The position numbers and the translations under genes were made by a program. From the NCBI GenBank assembly GCA_914767715.1, contig OU612074.1:11814062-11878061 (forward strand): a stretch of 64,000 nucleotides of DNA, in the 5' to 3' direction. The notes under the pieces are model-generated. The model was not told where the DNA came from and ran no database searches. It saw only the letters and a list, made by a program, of their open reading frames with translations. This document shows positions 10,557 through 24,015 of the stretch, in pieces. The first letter of the stretch is position 1, and each line of letters starts with the position of its first letter. This stretch comes from Membranipora membranacea. Taxonomy: Eukaryota; Bryozoa; Gymnolaemata; Cheilostomatida; Membraniporidae.

Positions 10557-10911
10557 CATTACTTTTAGAGACCAATCTATAAGGTGAAAACATGAATAGG
10601 TAAGGAACTGACTTATGTGCGGCAATGGTTGACAATAATGCAAAGACAGTGAAAAATATGAACGAAGTGATTATTGTTTCTAATCTGCATGTTACATCAG
10701 GCGTGGTCTCCTTGAGATTCTAGGTCAATGAACACAATTAAGGTCAGTTTTTACTAAATTGCTTTATTGGTATAAGGTAAGTGCTAAGATTACTCATAAA
10801 ATTAACAAATTTAGTTTAATTATGAGAAAAATAAGTAGTTTTGGTAATAGTCACATCTTTCTAGGGTGTCTTCAGCGGAATGTGTCTGGCATCTGTCAGG
10901 CGCCAGCGAGC

Positions 10912-10934
10912 TTACAAAATATATTCTGTTTTAA
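10912..10934 (-). pseudogene. B exon 3 relic, unit 2
   Basis: After CTTTTAG the 23-base exon would read FKTEYIL and stop. Exons 1 and 2 are deleted: 'aaaagaaaaaa' joins directly to 'aataagttctaggcatttg', sequence that normally lies upstream of B. Confidence 0.7.
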
Positions 10935-10944
10935 CTAAAAGAAA

Positions 10945-13900
10945 AAAAATAAGTTCTAGGCATTTGAAGTTTCTGTGGAAGGACAGCTGAGCAACCTTTA
11001 AAATTCAAAAAATAATTTGTTTGGGGATAAGAATAATACGGGTGTTTGCCATCCTCACTACTTTGATATATAAGGGTAGCAGGGAGGCACTGCCTCCCAG
11101 TGATGGTTGAGCCAGGTAGCCTGTAACACAATGATTGTGAAATAAAATAAATAAATAATCAGTCCCGATTTGAAACTCCAAATAACCAGATTACATTTTG
11201 ATACTGGCTCAATTAGATAATAAATATTGAAATTAACTCTTAAAAACACTTTAATAGAAATTATCTGATTGATGATGCTTATTTTGATATGGAATAAGAG
11301 TTATTCTGATTCCAAACTTTTTCCGTGGGTGGGTGTTTCAAAAACTTAAATTCTGTAATTTCATACTCTCATGTAGACTTGCATTGCAAGGCTACTTTGC
11401 CTCCCTGAGATAAGGAAGTTAACACAGTGTATTCTGTAATTTGGACAAGTATTGAGCCAAACAGAATTTTGATTGTGACATGTTCTTCTCAGACAAAAAT
11501 ATACTACTTTAGGACAGCCACCTCTCTGATGAAGTCGACCAGCGATCCATCATTTGATGGAATTTGGTAAAGAAACAGAGTGATAGCATAGTTTTCTATA
11601 TTTGGCAATAAGAAGCAAAACCAAAAACAAGGATGATGAACATAATTAACATTCTCCATTTTTTTTCCTTTGTAACAGTCAAACTAGAGTCCAGATACGT
11701 GCCGAATACCTCAGAACGGATTATAAATGTTATCTCAATAATATTTTCTTTAAATATAGTCGCTTTTAAATTGATTTGTTACCGATTTGTTATGTTATCT
11801 TACATGTTTTATCAGAGCACCCTGTGTAAGCATTTTATTTCTCAAATTCAAAACACCTTCTTTTGCATTGTTACCAAAGCTCATTATCCTGGTCTTATCA
11901 ATCCCATTATTTTAGGAAGTATGGTTATTCCCTGCTTGTGAAACATGTATCATTTGAGAAGAATCAATTTTAGGCTTAAGATTTAGGAATTATTTTGGAT
12001 TAATAAGTGCAAAAACAGGACGATGCTTCACAACTGTGATCTGTTAATATTGTTTCCTGTCCTGAGACCAGAGATTGAGCAACTGAATCACTGGTTTGTT
12101 ATGTTCTTTCTTTTGATATGGGATATTTGATTGATGATGTAAAGTGGGTCATTATGTATGTCAACATGTCAATTAAATTGACCACTTTATCCTCTTAAAC
12201 TACTATATTGTTATTCAAACTTGCCGGTTGCTGGATCAATTAAGTAGCATCATTATGAGGATGGGGATATACAAATTATTTATTTTTAAATCCTAAAACA
12301 GGGCAACAGCTTTCAACCGCGATCTTCAAATATCAAATCCTGTTTTAGAGGTTCCCTCAAAATAATATTTTCCCGATTTTGATATCAATCTATTTATTGA
12401 CACAATGACGTAAACTGAGATACAATCTATGTGAATAAGTCATTTCAAATTGACCACCTTATTCCTTTATTAAACTTGCCAGCTCACTAAAGATTAATTT
12501 TAACTACATTATCCTCTTGGAAGCAACGAATCTGTCACAAGCGGCTGGAGTTAATTCGCTATATCAGAGCACCGAAAATAAATACAGTTCATCTACATAA
12601 TGTACAATATGCCACATATATTCATCTTTTCACACAAGTTATTTATGATGTTTAATGTTTGGTCATTTTTATCTTACTGTTAAGAACAATAGCCCACTGA
12701 GATTGAGATTACGCTATTAACATATGTATCTCTGATTGTTAGAGTCAATTTAGTAGCAGTAACTAACATTTACCCGTCCCTAATTAATAAAATTGAACAC
12801 GGGGCGTCACACCAAATTCCTTGTGATGGTGCTCGTAACAAGTGAATAAATTCACTCTTTACCGATCAGAGATATACATGCAATAGTATGTCACGTGATC
12901 AGTGTGGAACAATAGGGCAACAATGATCGAATAAGTCAAATCATGGAGGTTTCTTGAACAGGTAAAAAAAAGGAATTAAAGTAATAAAATATGTGCATGG
13001 ATTATTGGATAAACAAATAGAAATAAAAATTATGCAAATGAAGTTATCAATATTTGTGTTTCAAACTTGGAATTCTTTTGAATTTCAAGGGGTCTTATAA
13101 ATACAGTACAGAATATACAACCATGTGCAATATAGAACAGCTTCAGTTTAAAAAGTTTGAAAATAGAGATTCCGTCCCATCATACTTGAACAGAGGGAAC
13201 AAACTCTAAATCGATCAATGTGTTTACATCGGCAAACATGGAATACTATAGTTGTTTAAATTATGTAAAACTATATACTTATACATTCACCTTTGCATAG
13301 TATTTATATGCAGGCTTGCTGCAATTAAAATGTTTTTATTTCTAGCTATGAACTTGAAAAAAATGGGAAAAATTGGAAGTTTTTTGATATACCGGCTCAT
13401 AGCTTTTAGTTTTGAAACATCAAACAATCATCAATACAGTTGCATCATAACTGAGCATGGTAAACATAATGATGAGAAAAAAAATTTAATTTGCCATCAC
13501 GTTTCAATAGACTAAGGTATCGCATCAGCAGATCATTTATGAGATTAGGAATGATGATGCTACTTAAAGTTAAGCAGCTTCCACAACCTGATATTAATCC
13601 CACTTGAGGCATTAATAAATTTGTCAAAGCAGAATTTGATGGCACCAGATACCCTTCTAGAGGGATTTTTCGACCTGTCAAACATTTAATTAATATTTAA
13701 AATGTCATTTATATTTAGTTCTGATGAGTTGAGCTTGCCTCCACTACCGAAGCTTCAAATTGAGACAACACAGATGACTTATGATTATAGTATTCTGACT
13801 TAAGTTATTTTATGTCAAGATTGCAGCTCACATGTAGAGACATCATCTATTGTTAGTTTCCAAGCCAATTATATCAAGACTATTGCGTCAATGGATTTCA

Positions 13901-13960
13901 AAGATAATCTTCTATGATTGATAATTGATTTGATTGCATGTTTTCCAATTTATGAAGTAT
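10945..13960. repeat. A upstream block, unit 2
   Basis: Copy of 3110-6400 without the 5065-5469 element. It contains the GGGAGGCA-C-TGCCTCCC palindrome (11082-11098). Scattered frames of 60-100 codons are not conserved between copies. Confidence 0.7.
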
Positions 13961-13974
13961 ATCAGTATAAAAAG

Positions 13975-13982
13975 TATAAAAG
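13975..13982 (+). promoter_or_regulatory. A2 TATA box
   Basis: TATAAAAG, followed by the shared GTTCAGCACAACCTGC block; the ATG is 86 bases downstream of the first T. Confidence 0.65.
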
Positions 13983-14060
13983 CTGAGTGAATGCCAATGT
14001 TCAGCACAACCTGCTAAATTAGAACATTGAAAGCATCGTCAGCTTCCAATTATTCTTAAA

Positions 14061-15176
14061 ATGAATAGCATCGTAATTGGACTCTTTGTTGCAACCATTG
14101 CTTGTAAGTTAAAAAAATCACGCACTAATTGTTAACTGATATGAAAGTCAGAATCATGTTCTTACATTTTAGCGTAATGTTAAAAACCGGGTATCCTTTT
14201 GTCAAGAATTTTTAGGATTGGTGTTAGATATGTGATGTGATATATGTAACATTATCATGACGAGACTAATATTTTTGCTGCAACCATATCTCACTATTGG
14301 TACTTTTCTTTATCACTTTATTGTCATCAATTACCAATTTCACAAGTAATTTTGCAAATTATTTACTACTTTGGTACAGTCTTTATGTTCTTCTTTAAAA
14401 TTAAAGTTCTCTCTTCATAAGAGTTAAAAGCAGGAAATCAACAAAAAGCTGACAGTGAATTTCAATTGTGTTATTGTTTTTAGTGGTATGTCTATGTGAC
14501 GCTCAACGCAATGGTGGAGGACAAGGGGTAGGAGCTCGAGGTGCTGGACAGCCTGATAGAGGTCAGGTTGGTCAAAGGACAGGACTAGGGAGGATATTAG
14601 GTAGAAATGGAGGTGCTGGAAGACAAGGTGGTGAAGACAGTTCAAGAAGAGGAAGGATCGGTGGAAGGGGCAGACAAAATGCAAGAAGAAATGGTGCTAA
14701 TGGAAGCAGAAGAGGTGGCCAAAATGGAGGAAGAAGAGGAGACGGAAATGGACAAAATGTTGGTAGAAGAGGTGGTCAAAATGGAGTCAGGAGAGGAGCT
14801 GGAAATGGTCTTAATGGAAGACAAGGAAGAAGGAGAGGACCTGAACCAGCAACAGATGCGGCTCCAGTAACCACTCCATCTCTCCTGGACTTCACTACAG
14901 GACAATGTAAGTACATCTTCACTCAATCATATCCTGTATGAGTAAATGATAATATAAATTAGAACATTTAGAGGGACCTGAAAATTCCAAAAGTCATCTG
15001 CCTTTACCCTTATCTTGGCTCACTGGTTTAATTTACTTTATTTGGTAAAATGCCTTCAATTTTAATGTGAAAACTTGAACAATGTCTTTTATTTGGATTC
15101 TGATGGAGCAGAGATAGTATTATGTAAACAAGTTTCTGTTCTTTTTATTTTAGTTACAACTGGATTTACTTTGTAA
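14061..15176 (+). CDS. A2: secreted Gly/Arg/Asn-rich protein, 162 aa
   Basis: Exons 14061-14103, 14484-14906 and 15154-15176. Exon 1 reads MNSIVIGLFVATIA. The leader ends VCLCDA and the mature protein begins QRNGGG instead of QRYGGG, losing the only Tyr of the N-terminus. The order of Arg-Gly and Asn-Gly units is as in A1 with no indel. Local changes include GSRRGGQN for GGRRGGQN and NGLNGRQGRRRGPEP near the end. RGD is retained. Exon 3 reads FTTGFTL. The poly(A) signal AATAAA is at 15321-15326. The frame is intact from ATG to stop, so the gene is probably functional. Confidence 0.8.
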
Positions 15177-15654
15177 ACTTGTTGACCTTGACAGATGACG
15201 AGAAATTGACAGACAAAGAAACCCTCCAAATAATAATCTTGAGATGACACCCAAGATTTATTATCTCCATAATATATAATATGCATTCAATTCATTGTTT
15301 TTTCAACGCACACTTATATTAATAAAACTGCAAAGTAAAAATCTGTACTCAGTCTTTTCTATTTTGCATTAAATACTGGCACAAACACTTTAGTACATAG
15401 CAAAGGTTAGACCTCATTCGGCTCAAAATAAAACTATCATTCGAATTGCGCAACATGGCTTTGCTTTTTACTGTTTTCAGGTCATGATATTTCAAATGAA
15501 ATAATATTTGAAAAGTGTCGTAACAACTAACTAACTAAATGGGTCATCCATTGCTTGCATCTTTGGCTTGGAATAAAACAACTCATAACTATTCTCTTCT
15601 CCAGTTAAATTTAGCAAGCAAATATTGTTGGCAGAAATAATGATGAGGATTGTC

Positions 15655-15805
15655 CTCGCATAAACCGGAATGTGTATACGGCGCAATGGTTTCCAAAGTT
15701 GGTAGGTTGTGCTGAACATCGGGCATCGAAAATCACGATTGCAAAAACTTAAATTGCCTTTGCACTGCAGCTGATAGATAGCTGTGTCGATGCTTATATA
15801 TGCCA
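15655..15805 (-). other. C remnant, unit 2
   Basis: Same minus-strand GTTCAGCACAACCTACCAAC block with TATATAAG upstream as in unit 1. The spanning frame shifts at its end here (..ENSYELFYS), which argues against a real protein. Confidence 0.4.
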
Positions 15806-16343
15806 AATTTAACTGAACATGATAAATCAACAAAGGTCTAGTCGAGAACAACTAAAAAGTAAACCTTGGTGAGAATGATGAACTGTTTTAAAAGCAGTTG
15901 TTACCAGCAAAACAACTCCTCATCACAGAGGTTACATGACAATATAATAGTTGTGTTTTTGAAGATGGCCTAATTTCTGCAAATTTGAAGAAGCACTTCT
16001 GCTGCATACATTTTGTGAAAAAACAAGAAGCGACCACTAGCACCATATACCTTTAGTAGGAATCGATATCTCGCCTGCAATGTTTACGGAGAGAGATAGA
16101 ATAATCAGATCAACTTTGAATTTTCTGTTGCTTGAAGCTGTTCTATTTTGTATGGTTTTAGAATTAATTGTAATGTCAAATTGTGGCAAAAGACAGAGAA
16201 GTGCAAGTTATGTTGTATAATTACAACCTGGTGATTATTTCAGCCTGACGTTGACTTATAATTATATTATATAATCATTTATGGAACTTATTAATGCCAT
16301 CAACACATCAAAGGTGAAGGTCATCTTACCATGCCAATATGAA

Positions 16344-16425
16344 GACAAGGTAGCGGAGTGGTTAATGCGATGAACTGCTAATCAAATTCCCTCTGGGAAC
16401 GTGGGTTAGAATCCCATCCTTGTCG
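16344..16425 (+). pseudogene. tRNA-Ser-like remnant, unit 2
   Basis: Same mismatched anticodon stem as at 8848. In addition the T loop reads GGTTAGAATCC instead of GGTTCGAATCC, which damages the B box. Confidence 0.7.
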
Positions 16426-16769
16426 CAATACTTTTAAAAACTGTTCTGTTAATTGACAAAATGAGCAGGTTGTATAAGGTTAGTCCTGTTCATGACAAAA
16501 CAGATGTACGGCTGCCCCTAAAGTGAGACGCAAGTTGCCCGAAATCTTCATATTGAGAGTGTGGTACATCCAAGAAAACTAGAATGCATCCTAGAGGTGA
16601 GGCCATAGACGACCTCTTGAATTTAAGTGTGCAGCAAGCTGCCCATATAACTGAAACATGCACTAATTGCTCATTGGCAGTGATACTTTGATCTTAGCCA
16701 ATAGGCAGAGAAGCATTGTACAATGTGAATAAGTGACTAGGGTTAGGCATTGTCCTGTGGGGTAGTTAG

Positions 16770-17384
16770 TAGTGATGGCAAATTGTCAGATTTTGGTGAG
16801 ATGGGACGCGACTGAGACAGCAAGAAAATTTGGGACGAGACCGAGATGAGACCGAGACATATGTCGATACCGATAAAACATTCTTCAGATATCGCAAATT
16901 AAAAGAATGATGGATATTCATCCACTATTCACTAGTGCAATTAGCTAAGAGTACATGTTAAGTTTGATTCGATTTGTAATATATCATCTAGACATAAGGA
17001 ACTATGTTGAGCCCAAGTTTCATTAAATTATGTCAAGTATTAATCCAATTATAGATGCCTGAAGAAAGGTTTATGTAGTGTTGTAAGCGTTCATAATAAT
17101 CACAGAAAAAATAATTATGACTAATAGCTATGTTTTATAATAATATAGTCTCAATTTCTTACCCTATCAAATTAAATCCACAGCACAGTTAAGATCGTGG
17201 ACTGTGGGTAATATGGTATCACGTTCGAGTCCAGGTGCAGCCAGAATTTTGTCCAGCTGTAACCATTTATAAGTATCAGTCCCAACATTTAACAAGAGTT
17301 GTCTGTCTCGATGGGACGAGATACCTCTCCCGAGGAGACATGTCCCGCGGGACCGGGAATTGTCCCGTCCAGTTGCCATCACTA
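16770..17384. mobile_element. TIR element GTGATGGCAA, unit 2
   Basis: About 615 bp, with both ends complete (TAGTGATGGCAA and TTGCCATCACTA). It is shorter than unit 1 by an internal deletion and lacks the (CTAATAG)n expansion. Confidence 0.6.
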
Positions 17385-17672
17385 GGCTACTCGATAATAG
17401 TTTTCTTTTGAAACTAACTAGTGTAGAGACACATCATCAAGCAAAGATGTGATGTAGTCCCTGGATTATTAGGCAGGTGTAGACCCAGTTGGTTTTGGCA
17501 GGTGATACAAGATGCGGAAAAGAAAGCTGCAATTAATAATTATTAGTTCAAAGCATCTCATTAAATGTTTTGTTTTACTGCTGCAGGTGACATAAGGAGA
17601 TCCGAATAAAACTTAGTTATCAGTGCCAACAATATGCAAAATGTCAAGGTCATCTCACAAAACCATTATGGA

Positions 17673-17754
17673 GACAAGGTGGCCGAGTGGTTAAGGCGAT
17701 GGACTGCTAATCCATTTCCCTCTGGGAGCGTGGGTTCGAATCCCATCCTTGTCG
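17673..17754 (+). tRNA. tRNA-Ser(GCU), unit 2
   Basis: Identical in sequence to the copy at 10475, with all stems intact and the same downstream TTTT. Confidence 0.92.
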
Positions 17755-18125
17755 CATTACTTTTAGAGACCAATCTATAAGGTGAAAACATGAATAGGTA
17801 AGGAACTGACTTATGTGCGGCAATGGTTGACAATGGTGCAAAGACAGTGAAAAAATATGAAGGATGTGATCAGCTGCGAAGTGATTATTGTTTCTAATCT
17901 GCATGTTACATCAGGCGTAGTCTCCTTGAGATTCTAGGTCAATGAACACAATTAAGGTCAGTTTATACTAAATTGCTTTATTGGTATAAGGTAAGTGCTA
18001 AGATTACTCATAAAATTAACAAATTTAGTTTAATTATGAGAAAAATAAGTAGCTTTGGTAATAGTCACATCTTTCTAGGGTGTCTTCAGCGGAATGTGTC
18101 TGGCATCTGTCAGGCGCCAGGGAGC

Positions 18126-18148
18126 TTACAAAATATATTCTGTTTTAA
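18126..18148 (-). pseudogene. B exon 3 relic, unit 3
   Basis: Same 23-base remnant and same deletion junction as at 10912, so one deletion was copied along the array. Confidence 0.7.
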
Positions 18149-18159
18149 CTAAAAGAAAA

Positions 18160-21120
18160 AAAATAAGTTCTAGGCATTTGAAGTTTCTGTGGAAGGACAG
18201 CTGAGCAACCTTTAAAATTTAAAAAATAATTTGTTTGTATAAGAATAATACGGGTGTTTGCCATCCTCACTACTTTGATATATAAGGGTAGCAGGGAGGC
18301 ACTCCCTCCCAGTGATGGTTAAGCCAGGTGGCCTGTAACACAATGATTGTGAAATAAAATAAATAAATAATCAGTTCCGATTTGAAACTCCAAATAACCA
18401 GATTACATTTTGATACTGGCTCAATTAGATAATAAATATTGAAATTAACTCTTAAAAACACTTCTATAGAAGTTATCTGATTGATGATGCTTATTTTGAT
18501 ATGGAACTAGAGTTATTCTGATTCCAAACTTTTTCCGTGGGTGGGTGTTTCAAAAACTTAAATTCTGTAATTTCATACTCTCATGTAGACTTGCATTGCA
18601 AGGCTACTTTGCCTTCCTCGGATAATGAAGTAAACACAGTGTATTCTGTAATGTGGACAAGTATTGAGCCAAACAAAATTTTGATTGTAACATGTTCTTC
18701 TCAGACAAAAATATACTTCTTTAGGACAGCACCCCTTTGATGAAGTCGACCAGCGATTCATCATTTGATGGAATTTGATGAAGAAACAGATGGATACCAT
18801 AGTTTTCTTTATTTGACAATAAGAGGCACAACCAAAAACAATGATGAACATAATTAACATTCTTCATTTTGTTCCTTTGTAACAGTCAAACTAGACTCCA
18901 GATACGTGCCGAATACTTCAGAACGGATTATATATTATTATTATATTATCTCAATAATATTTTCTTTAAATATAGTCGCTTTTAAATTGATTTGTTACCG
19001 ATTTGTTATTTTATCTTACATGTTTTATCAGAGCACCCTATGTAAGCATTTTATTTCTCATATACAAAACACATCTTCTTTTGCATTGTTACCGAAGCCC
19101 ATTATCCTGGTCTTATCAATCCCATTATTTTAGGAAGTATGGTTATTCCCTGCTTGTGAAAGCTGTATCATTTGAGAAGAGTCAATTTAAGGCTTAAGAT
19201 TAAGGAATTATTTTGGATTAATAAGTGCAAAAACAGGAGATGCTTCGCAACTGTGATCTGTTAATATTGTTTCCTGTCCTGAGATCAGAGATTGAGCAAC
19301 TGAATCGTTGGTTTGTTATTTTCTTTCTTTTGATATTGATCTATTTGATTGATGATGTACAATGGGTCACAATGTATGTCAACATGTCAATTTAAATTGA
19401 CCACTTTATCCTCTTAAACTACTATATTGCTATTGAAACTTGCCAGTCGCTGGATCAAATAAGTAGCATCATTAGAAAGTTGGGGATTTACAAATTATTT
19501 ATTTTTAAATCCTAAAACAGGGCAACAACTTTCAACCGCGATCTTCAAATATCAAATCCTGTTTTACAGGTTCCCTCAAAATAATATTTCCCGATTTTGA
19601 TATCAATCTAGTTAATGATACAATGACGTAAACTGAGATATAATCTATGTGAATAAGTCATTTCAAATTGACCACTTTATTCCTTTATTAAACTTGCCAG
19701 CTCACTAAAGATTAATTTTAACTACATTATCCTCTTAGAAGCAACGAATCTGTCACAAGCAGCTGGAGTTAATTCACTATATCAGAGCACCGAAAATAAA
19801 TACAGTTCATCTCATAATGTACAATATGCCACATATATTCATCCTTTCACACAAGTTTTTTATGATAGAAGAACAATAGCCCGTTGACATCGAGATTACG
19901 CTATTAACATGTGTATCTCTGATTGTTAGAGTCAATTTAGTAGCAGTAACTAACATTTACCCGTCCCTAATTAATAAAATTGAAAACGGGGCGTCACACC
20001 AAATTCCTTGTGATGGTACTCGTAACAAGTGAATAAACTCACTCTCTACCGATCAAAGATATACATGCAATAGTATGTTACGTGATCAGTGTGGAACAAT
20101 AGGGCAACAATGATCGAATAAGTCAAATCATGGAGGTCTGTTGAACAGGTATAAAAAAAGAATTAAAGTGATAAAATATGTGCATGGATTATTGGATAAA
20201 CAAATAGAAATAAAAATTATGCAAATGAAGTTATTAATATTTGTGTTTCAAACTTGGAATTCTTTTGAACTTCAAGGGGTCTTATAAACACAGTACACAA
20301 TATTCAACCATGTGCAATACAAAACAGCTTCAGTTTATAATGTTTGAAAATAGAGATACCTTCCCATCATACTTGAACGGGGGGGGGGGGGGGGGACAGA
20401 CTTTAAATCGATCAATGTGTTTACTCCGGCAAACATGGAATATTATAGTTGTTTAAATTATGCAAAACTGTATACTCATACATTTACCTTTCAGTAGTAT
20501 TTATATGCAGGCTTGCTGCAAATAAAAATGTTTTTATTTCTAGCTATGAACTTGAAAAAAATGCTTTTAGTTTTGAAACATCAAACAACATCAATACAGT
20601 TGCATCATAACTGAGCATGGTAAACGTAATGATGAAAAAAAATTTAATTTGCCATCGTGTTTCAATAGACTAAGGTATCGCATCAGCAGATCATTTATGA
20701 GATTAGGAATGATGATGCTACTTAAAGTTAAGCAGCTTCTACAAGCTGATATTAATCCCACTTACGGCATTAATAAATTCGTCAAAGCAGAATTTGTTGG
20801 CACCAGATACCCTTCTGGAGGGCTTGTCTGACCTGTCAAACATTTAATTAATATTTAAAATGTCATTTATATTTAGTTCTGATGACTTGAGCTTGCCTCC
20901 ACTACCGAAGCTTCAAATTGAGACAACACAGGTCACTTATGATTACAGTATCCTGACTTAAGTTAATTTATGTCAAGATTGCCGCTCACATGTAGAGACA
21001 TCATCTATTGTTAGTTTCCAAGCCAATTATATCAAGACTATTGCATCAATGGATTTCAAAGATAATCTTCTAAAATTGATAATTGATTTGATTGCATGTT
21101 TTCCAATTTATGAAGTATAT
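18160..21120. repeat. A upstream block, unit 3
   Basis: Copy of the shared upstream block. It carries a run of 17 G at 20379-20395 where most copies have 'acttgaacaggg'. The E-box site is changed to TTACGTGATC. No gene is supported. Confidence 0.7.
20379..20395 (+). repeat. poly-G tract (17 G)
   Basis: Homopolymer expansion at the same place as the 20-G run before A7 (52899-52918). Absent from the other units. Confidence 0.9.
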
Positions 21121-21133
21121 CGGTATAAAAAAG

Positions 21134-21141
21134 TATAAAAG
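21134..21141 (+). promoter_or_regulatory. A3 TATA box
   Basis: TATAAAAG with the shared initiator-like block 24 bases downstream. Confidence 0.65.
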
Positions 21142-21219
21142 CTGAGTGAATGCCAATGTTCAGCACAACCTGCTAAATTGGAACGTTGAAAGCATCGTCA
21201 GCTTCCAATTATTCTCAAA

Positions 21220-22325
21220 ATGAATAACATCGTAATTGGACTCTTTGTTGCAACCATTGTTTGTAAGTTAATAAAATCACACACTAATTGTTAACTGATA
21301 TGAAAGTCAGAATAACGTTCTTACATTTAACATAATGTTAAAAACCAGGTATCCGTTTGTCAAGCAAATTTTTAGGATTGGTGTTAGATATGTGATGTGA
21401 TGTATGTAACATTATCATGACAAGACTAATATTTTTGCTGCAAACATATCACACTATTGGTACTTTTTTTATCACTTTATTGTCATCAATTACCAATTTC
21501 ACAAACAATTTTACAAATTATTTACTATTCTGGTACAGTCTTTATGTTCTTCTTTAAAATTAAAGTTGTCTCTTCATAAGAGTTAAAAGCAGGAAATCAA
21601 CAAAAAGCTGACAGTGAATTTTAATTGTGTTATTGTTTTTAGTGGTATGTCTATGTGACGCTCAACGCTATGGTGGAGGACAAGGGGTAGGAGCTCGAGG
21701 TGCTGGTCAGCCTGATAGAGGTCAGGTTGGTCAAAGGACAGGACTAGGGAGGATAATCGGTAGAAATGGCGGTGCTGGAAGACAAGGCGGCGAGGACGGT
21801 TCAAGAAGAGGAAGGATCGGGGGAAGGGGCAGACAAAATGCCAGAAGAAATAATGCTAATGGAGGCCAAAATAGAGGAAGAAGAGGAGACGGAAATGGAC
21901 AAAATGTTGGAAGAAGAGGTGGTCAAAATGGAGTCAGGAGAGGAGCTGGAAATGGTCCTAATGGAAGACAAGGAAGAAGAGGAGGACCTGAACCAGCAAC
22001 AGATGCGGCTCCAGTAACCACTCCATCTCTCCTGGACTTCACTACAGGACAATGTAAGTACATCTTCACTCAATCATATCCTGTATGAGTAAATGATAAT
22101 ATAAATTAGAACATTTAGAGGGACCTGAAAATTCCAAAACTCACTTCTACCTTTACCTTTATCTTGGCTCACTGGTTTAATTTACTTTATTTGGTAAAAT
22201 GCCTTCAATTTTAATGTGAAAACTTGAACAATGTCTTTTATTTGGATTCTGATGGAGCAGAGATAGTATTATGTAAACAATTTTCTGTTCTTTTTATTTT
22301 AGTTACAACTGGATTTACTTTGTAA
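21220..22325 (+). CDS. A3: secreted Gly/Arg/Asn-rich protein, 158 aa
   Basis: Exons 21220-21262, 21643-22053 and 22303-22325. Exon 1 is identical in protein to A1 (MNNIVIGLFVATIV). Exon 2 is 411 rather than 423 bases: an in-frame loss of four codons removes one Gly-Arg-Arg-Gly unit (NANGGQNRGRRGDG). This is the expected product of slippage between internal repeats. RGD, the TTPSLLDFTTGQ end and the exon 3 tail FTTGFTL are kept. Poly(A) signal AATAAA at 22470-22475. Intact. Confidence 0.8.
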
Positions 22326-22799
22326 AGTTGTTGACCTTGACAGATGAGGAGAAATTGACAGACAAAGAAAACTTCCAAATAATAATCCTGAGATGACACC
22401 CAAGATTTATTATCTCCATAATATATAATATGCATTTAATTCATTGTTTTTTCAACGCACACTTATATTAATAAAACTGCAAAGTAAAAATCTGTACTCA
22501 GTCTTTTCTATTTTGCATTAAATACTGGCACAAACACTTTAGTACATGGCAAAGGTTAGACCTCATTCGGCTCAAAATAAAACTATCATTCGAATTGCAC
22601 AACATAGCTTTGCTGTTTACTGTTTTTAAGTCATGATATTTCAAATGACATAATATTTGAAAAGTGTCATAACAACTAACTAACTAACTAAATGGGTCAT
22701 CCATAGCTTGCATCTTTGGCTTGGAATAAAACAATTCATAACTATATTCTCTTCTCCAGTTAAATTTAGCAAGCAAACATTGTTGACAGAAATAATGAT

Positions 22800-22945
22800 G
22801 ATGATTGTCCTCGCATTAACCAGAAAGTGTATTCCGCGCAACGGTGTCCAAAGTTGGTAGGCTGTGCCGAACATCGGACATCGGAAATCATGATTGCAAA
22901 AACTTGAATTTCCTTTGAACTGCAGCTGATAGATAGCTGTGCCGA
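22800..22945 (-). other. C remnant, unit 3
   Basis: Promoter-like block as in unit 1, with the core motif altered to GTTCGGCACAGCCTACCAAC. Confidence 0.4.
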
Positions 22946-23590
22946 TGCTTATATATGCCAAATTTAACTGAACATGATAAATCAACAAAGGTCTAGTCGA
23001 GAACAACTAAAAAGTAAACCTTGGTGAGAATGTTTTAAAAGTAGTTGTTACCAGCAAAACAACTCCTCATCACAGAGGTTACATGACAATATAATAGTTG
23101 TGTTTTTGAAGATGTGCTAATTTCTGCAAATTTGATATGAGGAAGAAGCCCTTCTGCTGCATATTTTTTGTGAAAAAATCATAAGCCACCAATAGCACCA
23201 TATACCTTCAGTAGGAATTGATATCTCGTCTGCAATGTTTACGGAGAGAGATAGAATGATCAGATCAACTTTGAATTTTCTGTTGCTTGAAGCTGTTCTT
23301 TTTTGTATGGTTTTAGAATTAATTGTAATGTCAGATTGTGGCAAAAGACACAGGAGTGCAAGTTATGTTGTATATTACAACTTGATGACTATTACAGCCT
23401 GACGTTGACTTTTTTGCTGGGCCTTCGTCAATTCTTTGCTCGATGTGTAACCACACTTGCTTTGCCTCATGATAAAAATTATAAAACTCAAAGTGAGAAT
23501 ACTAATAATCATATTATATTATCATTTATGGAACTTATCAATGCCATCAACACATCAAAGGTGAAGGTCATCTTACCATGCCAATATGAA

Positions 23591-23672
23591 GACAAGGTAG
23601 CGGAGTGGTTAATGCGATGAACTGCTAATCAAATTCCCTCTGGGAACGTGGGTTCGAATCCCATCCTTGTCG
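23591..23672 (+). pseudogene. tRNA-Ser-like remnant, unit 3
   Basis: 82 bases with intact acceptor and T arms. The anticodon stem mismatches (ATGAA/TCAAA) are as in the other remnants. Confidence 0.7.
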
Positions 23673-24015
23673 CAATACTTTTAAAAACTGTTCTGTAAAT
23701 TGACAACATGAGCAGGTTGTATAAGGTTAGTCCTGCTCATGACAAAACAGATGTTCGGCTGCCCCTAAAGCGAGACGCAAGTTGCCCGAGATCTTCATAC
23801 TGAGAGTTTGGTACATCCAAGAAAACTAGAATGCATCCTAGAGGTGAGGCCATAGAGGACCTTCTGAATTTAAGTGTGCAGCAAGCTGCCCAATAACTGA
23901 AACATGCACTAATTTCTCATTGGCAGTGATACTTTGATCTTAGCCAATAGGCAGAGAAGCATTGTACAATGTTAATAAGGGACTAGGGTTAGGCATTGTC
24001 CTGTGGGGTAGTTAG

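Noticed and set aside
10363-10635. 90-codon minus-strand frame across tRNA-Ser (also 33134 and similar)
   Set aside because: It runs through the tRNA gene and depends on its sequence; not a protein gene.
23303-23620. 105-codon plus-strand frame reaching the tRNA-like remnant
   Set aside because: It is open only in this unit; other copies break it.
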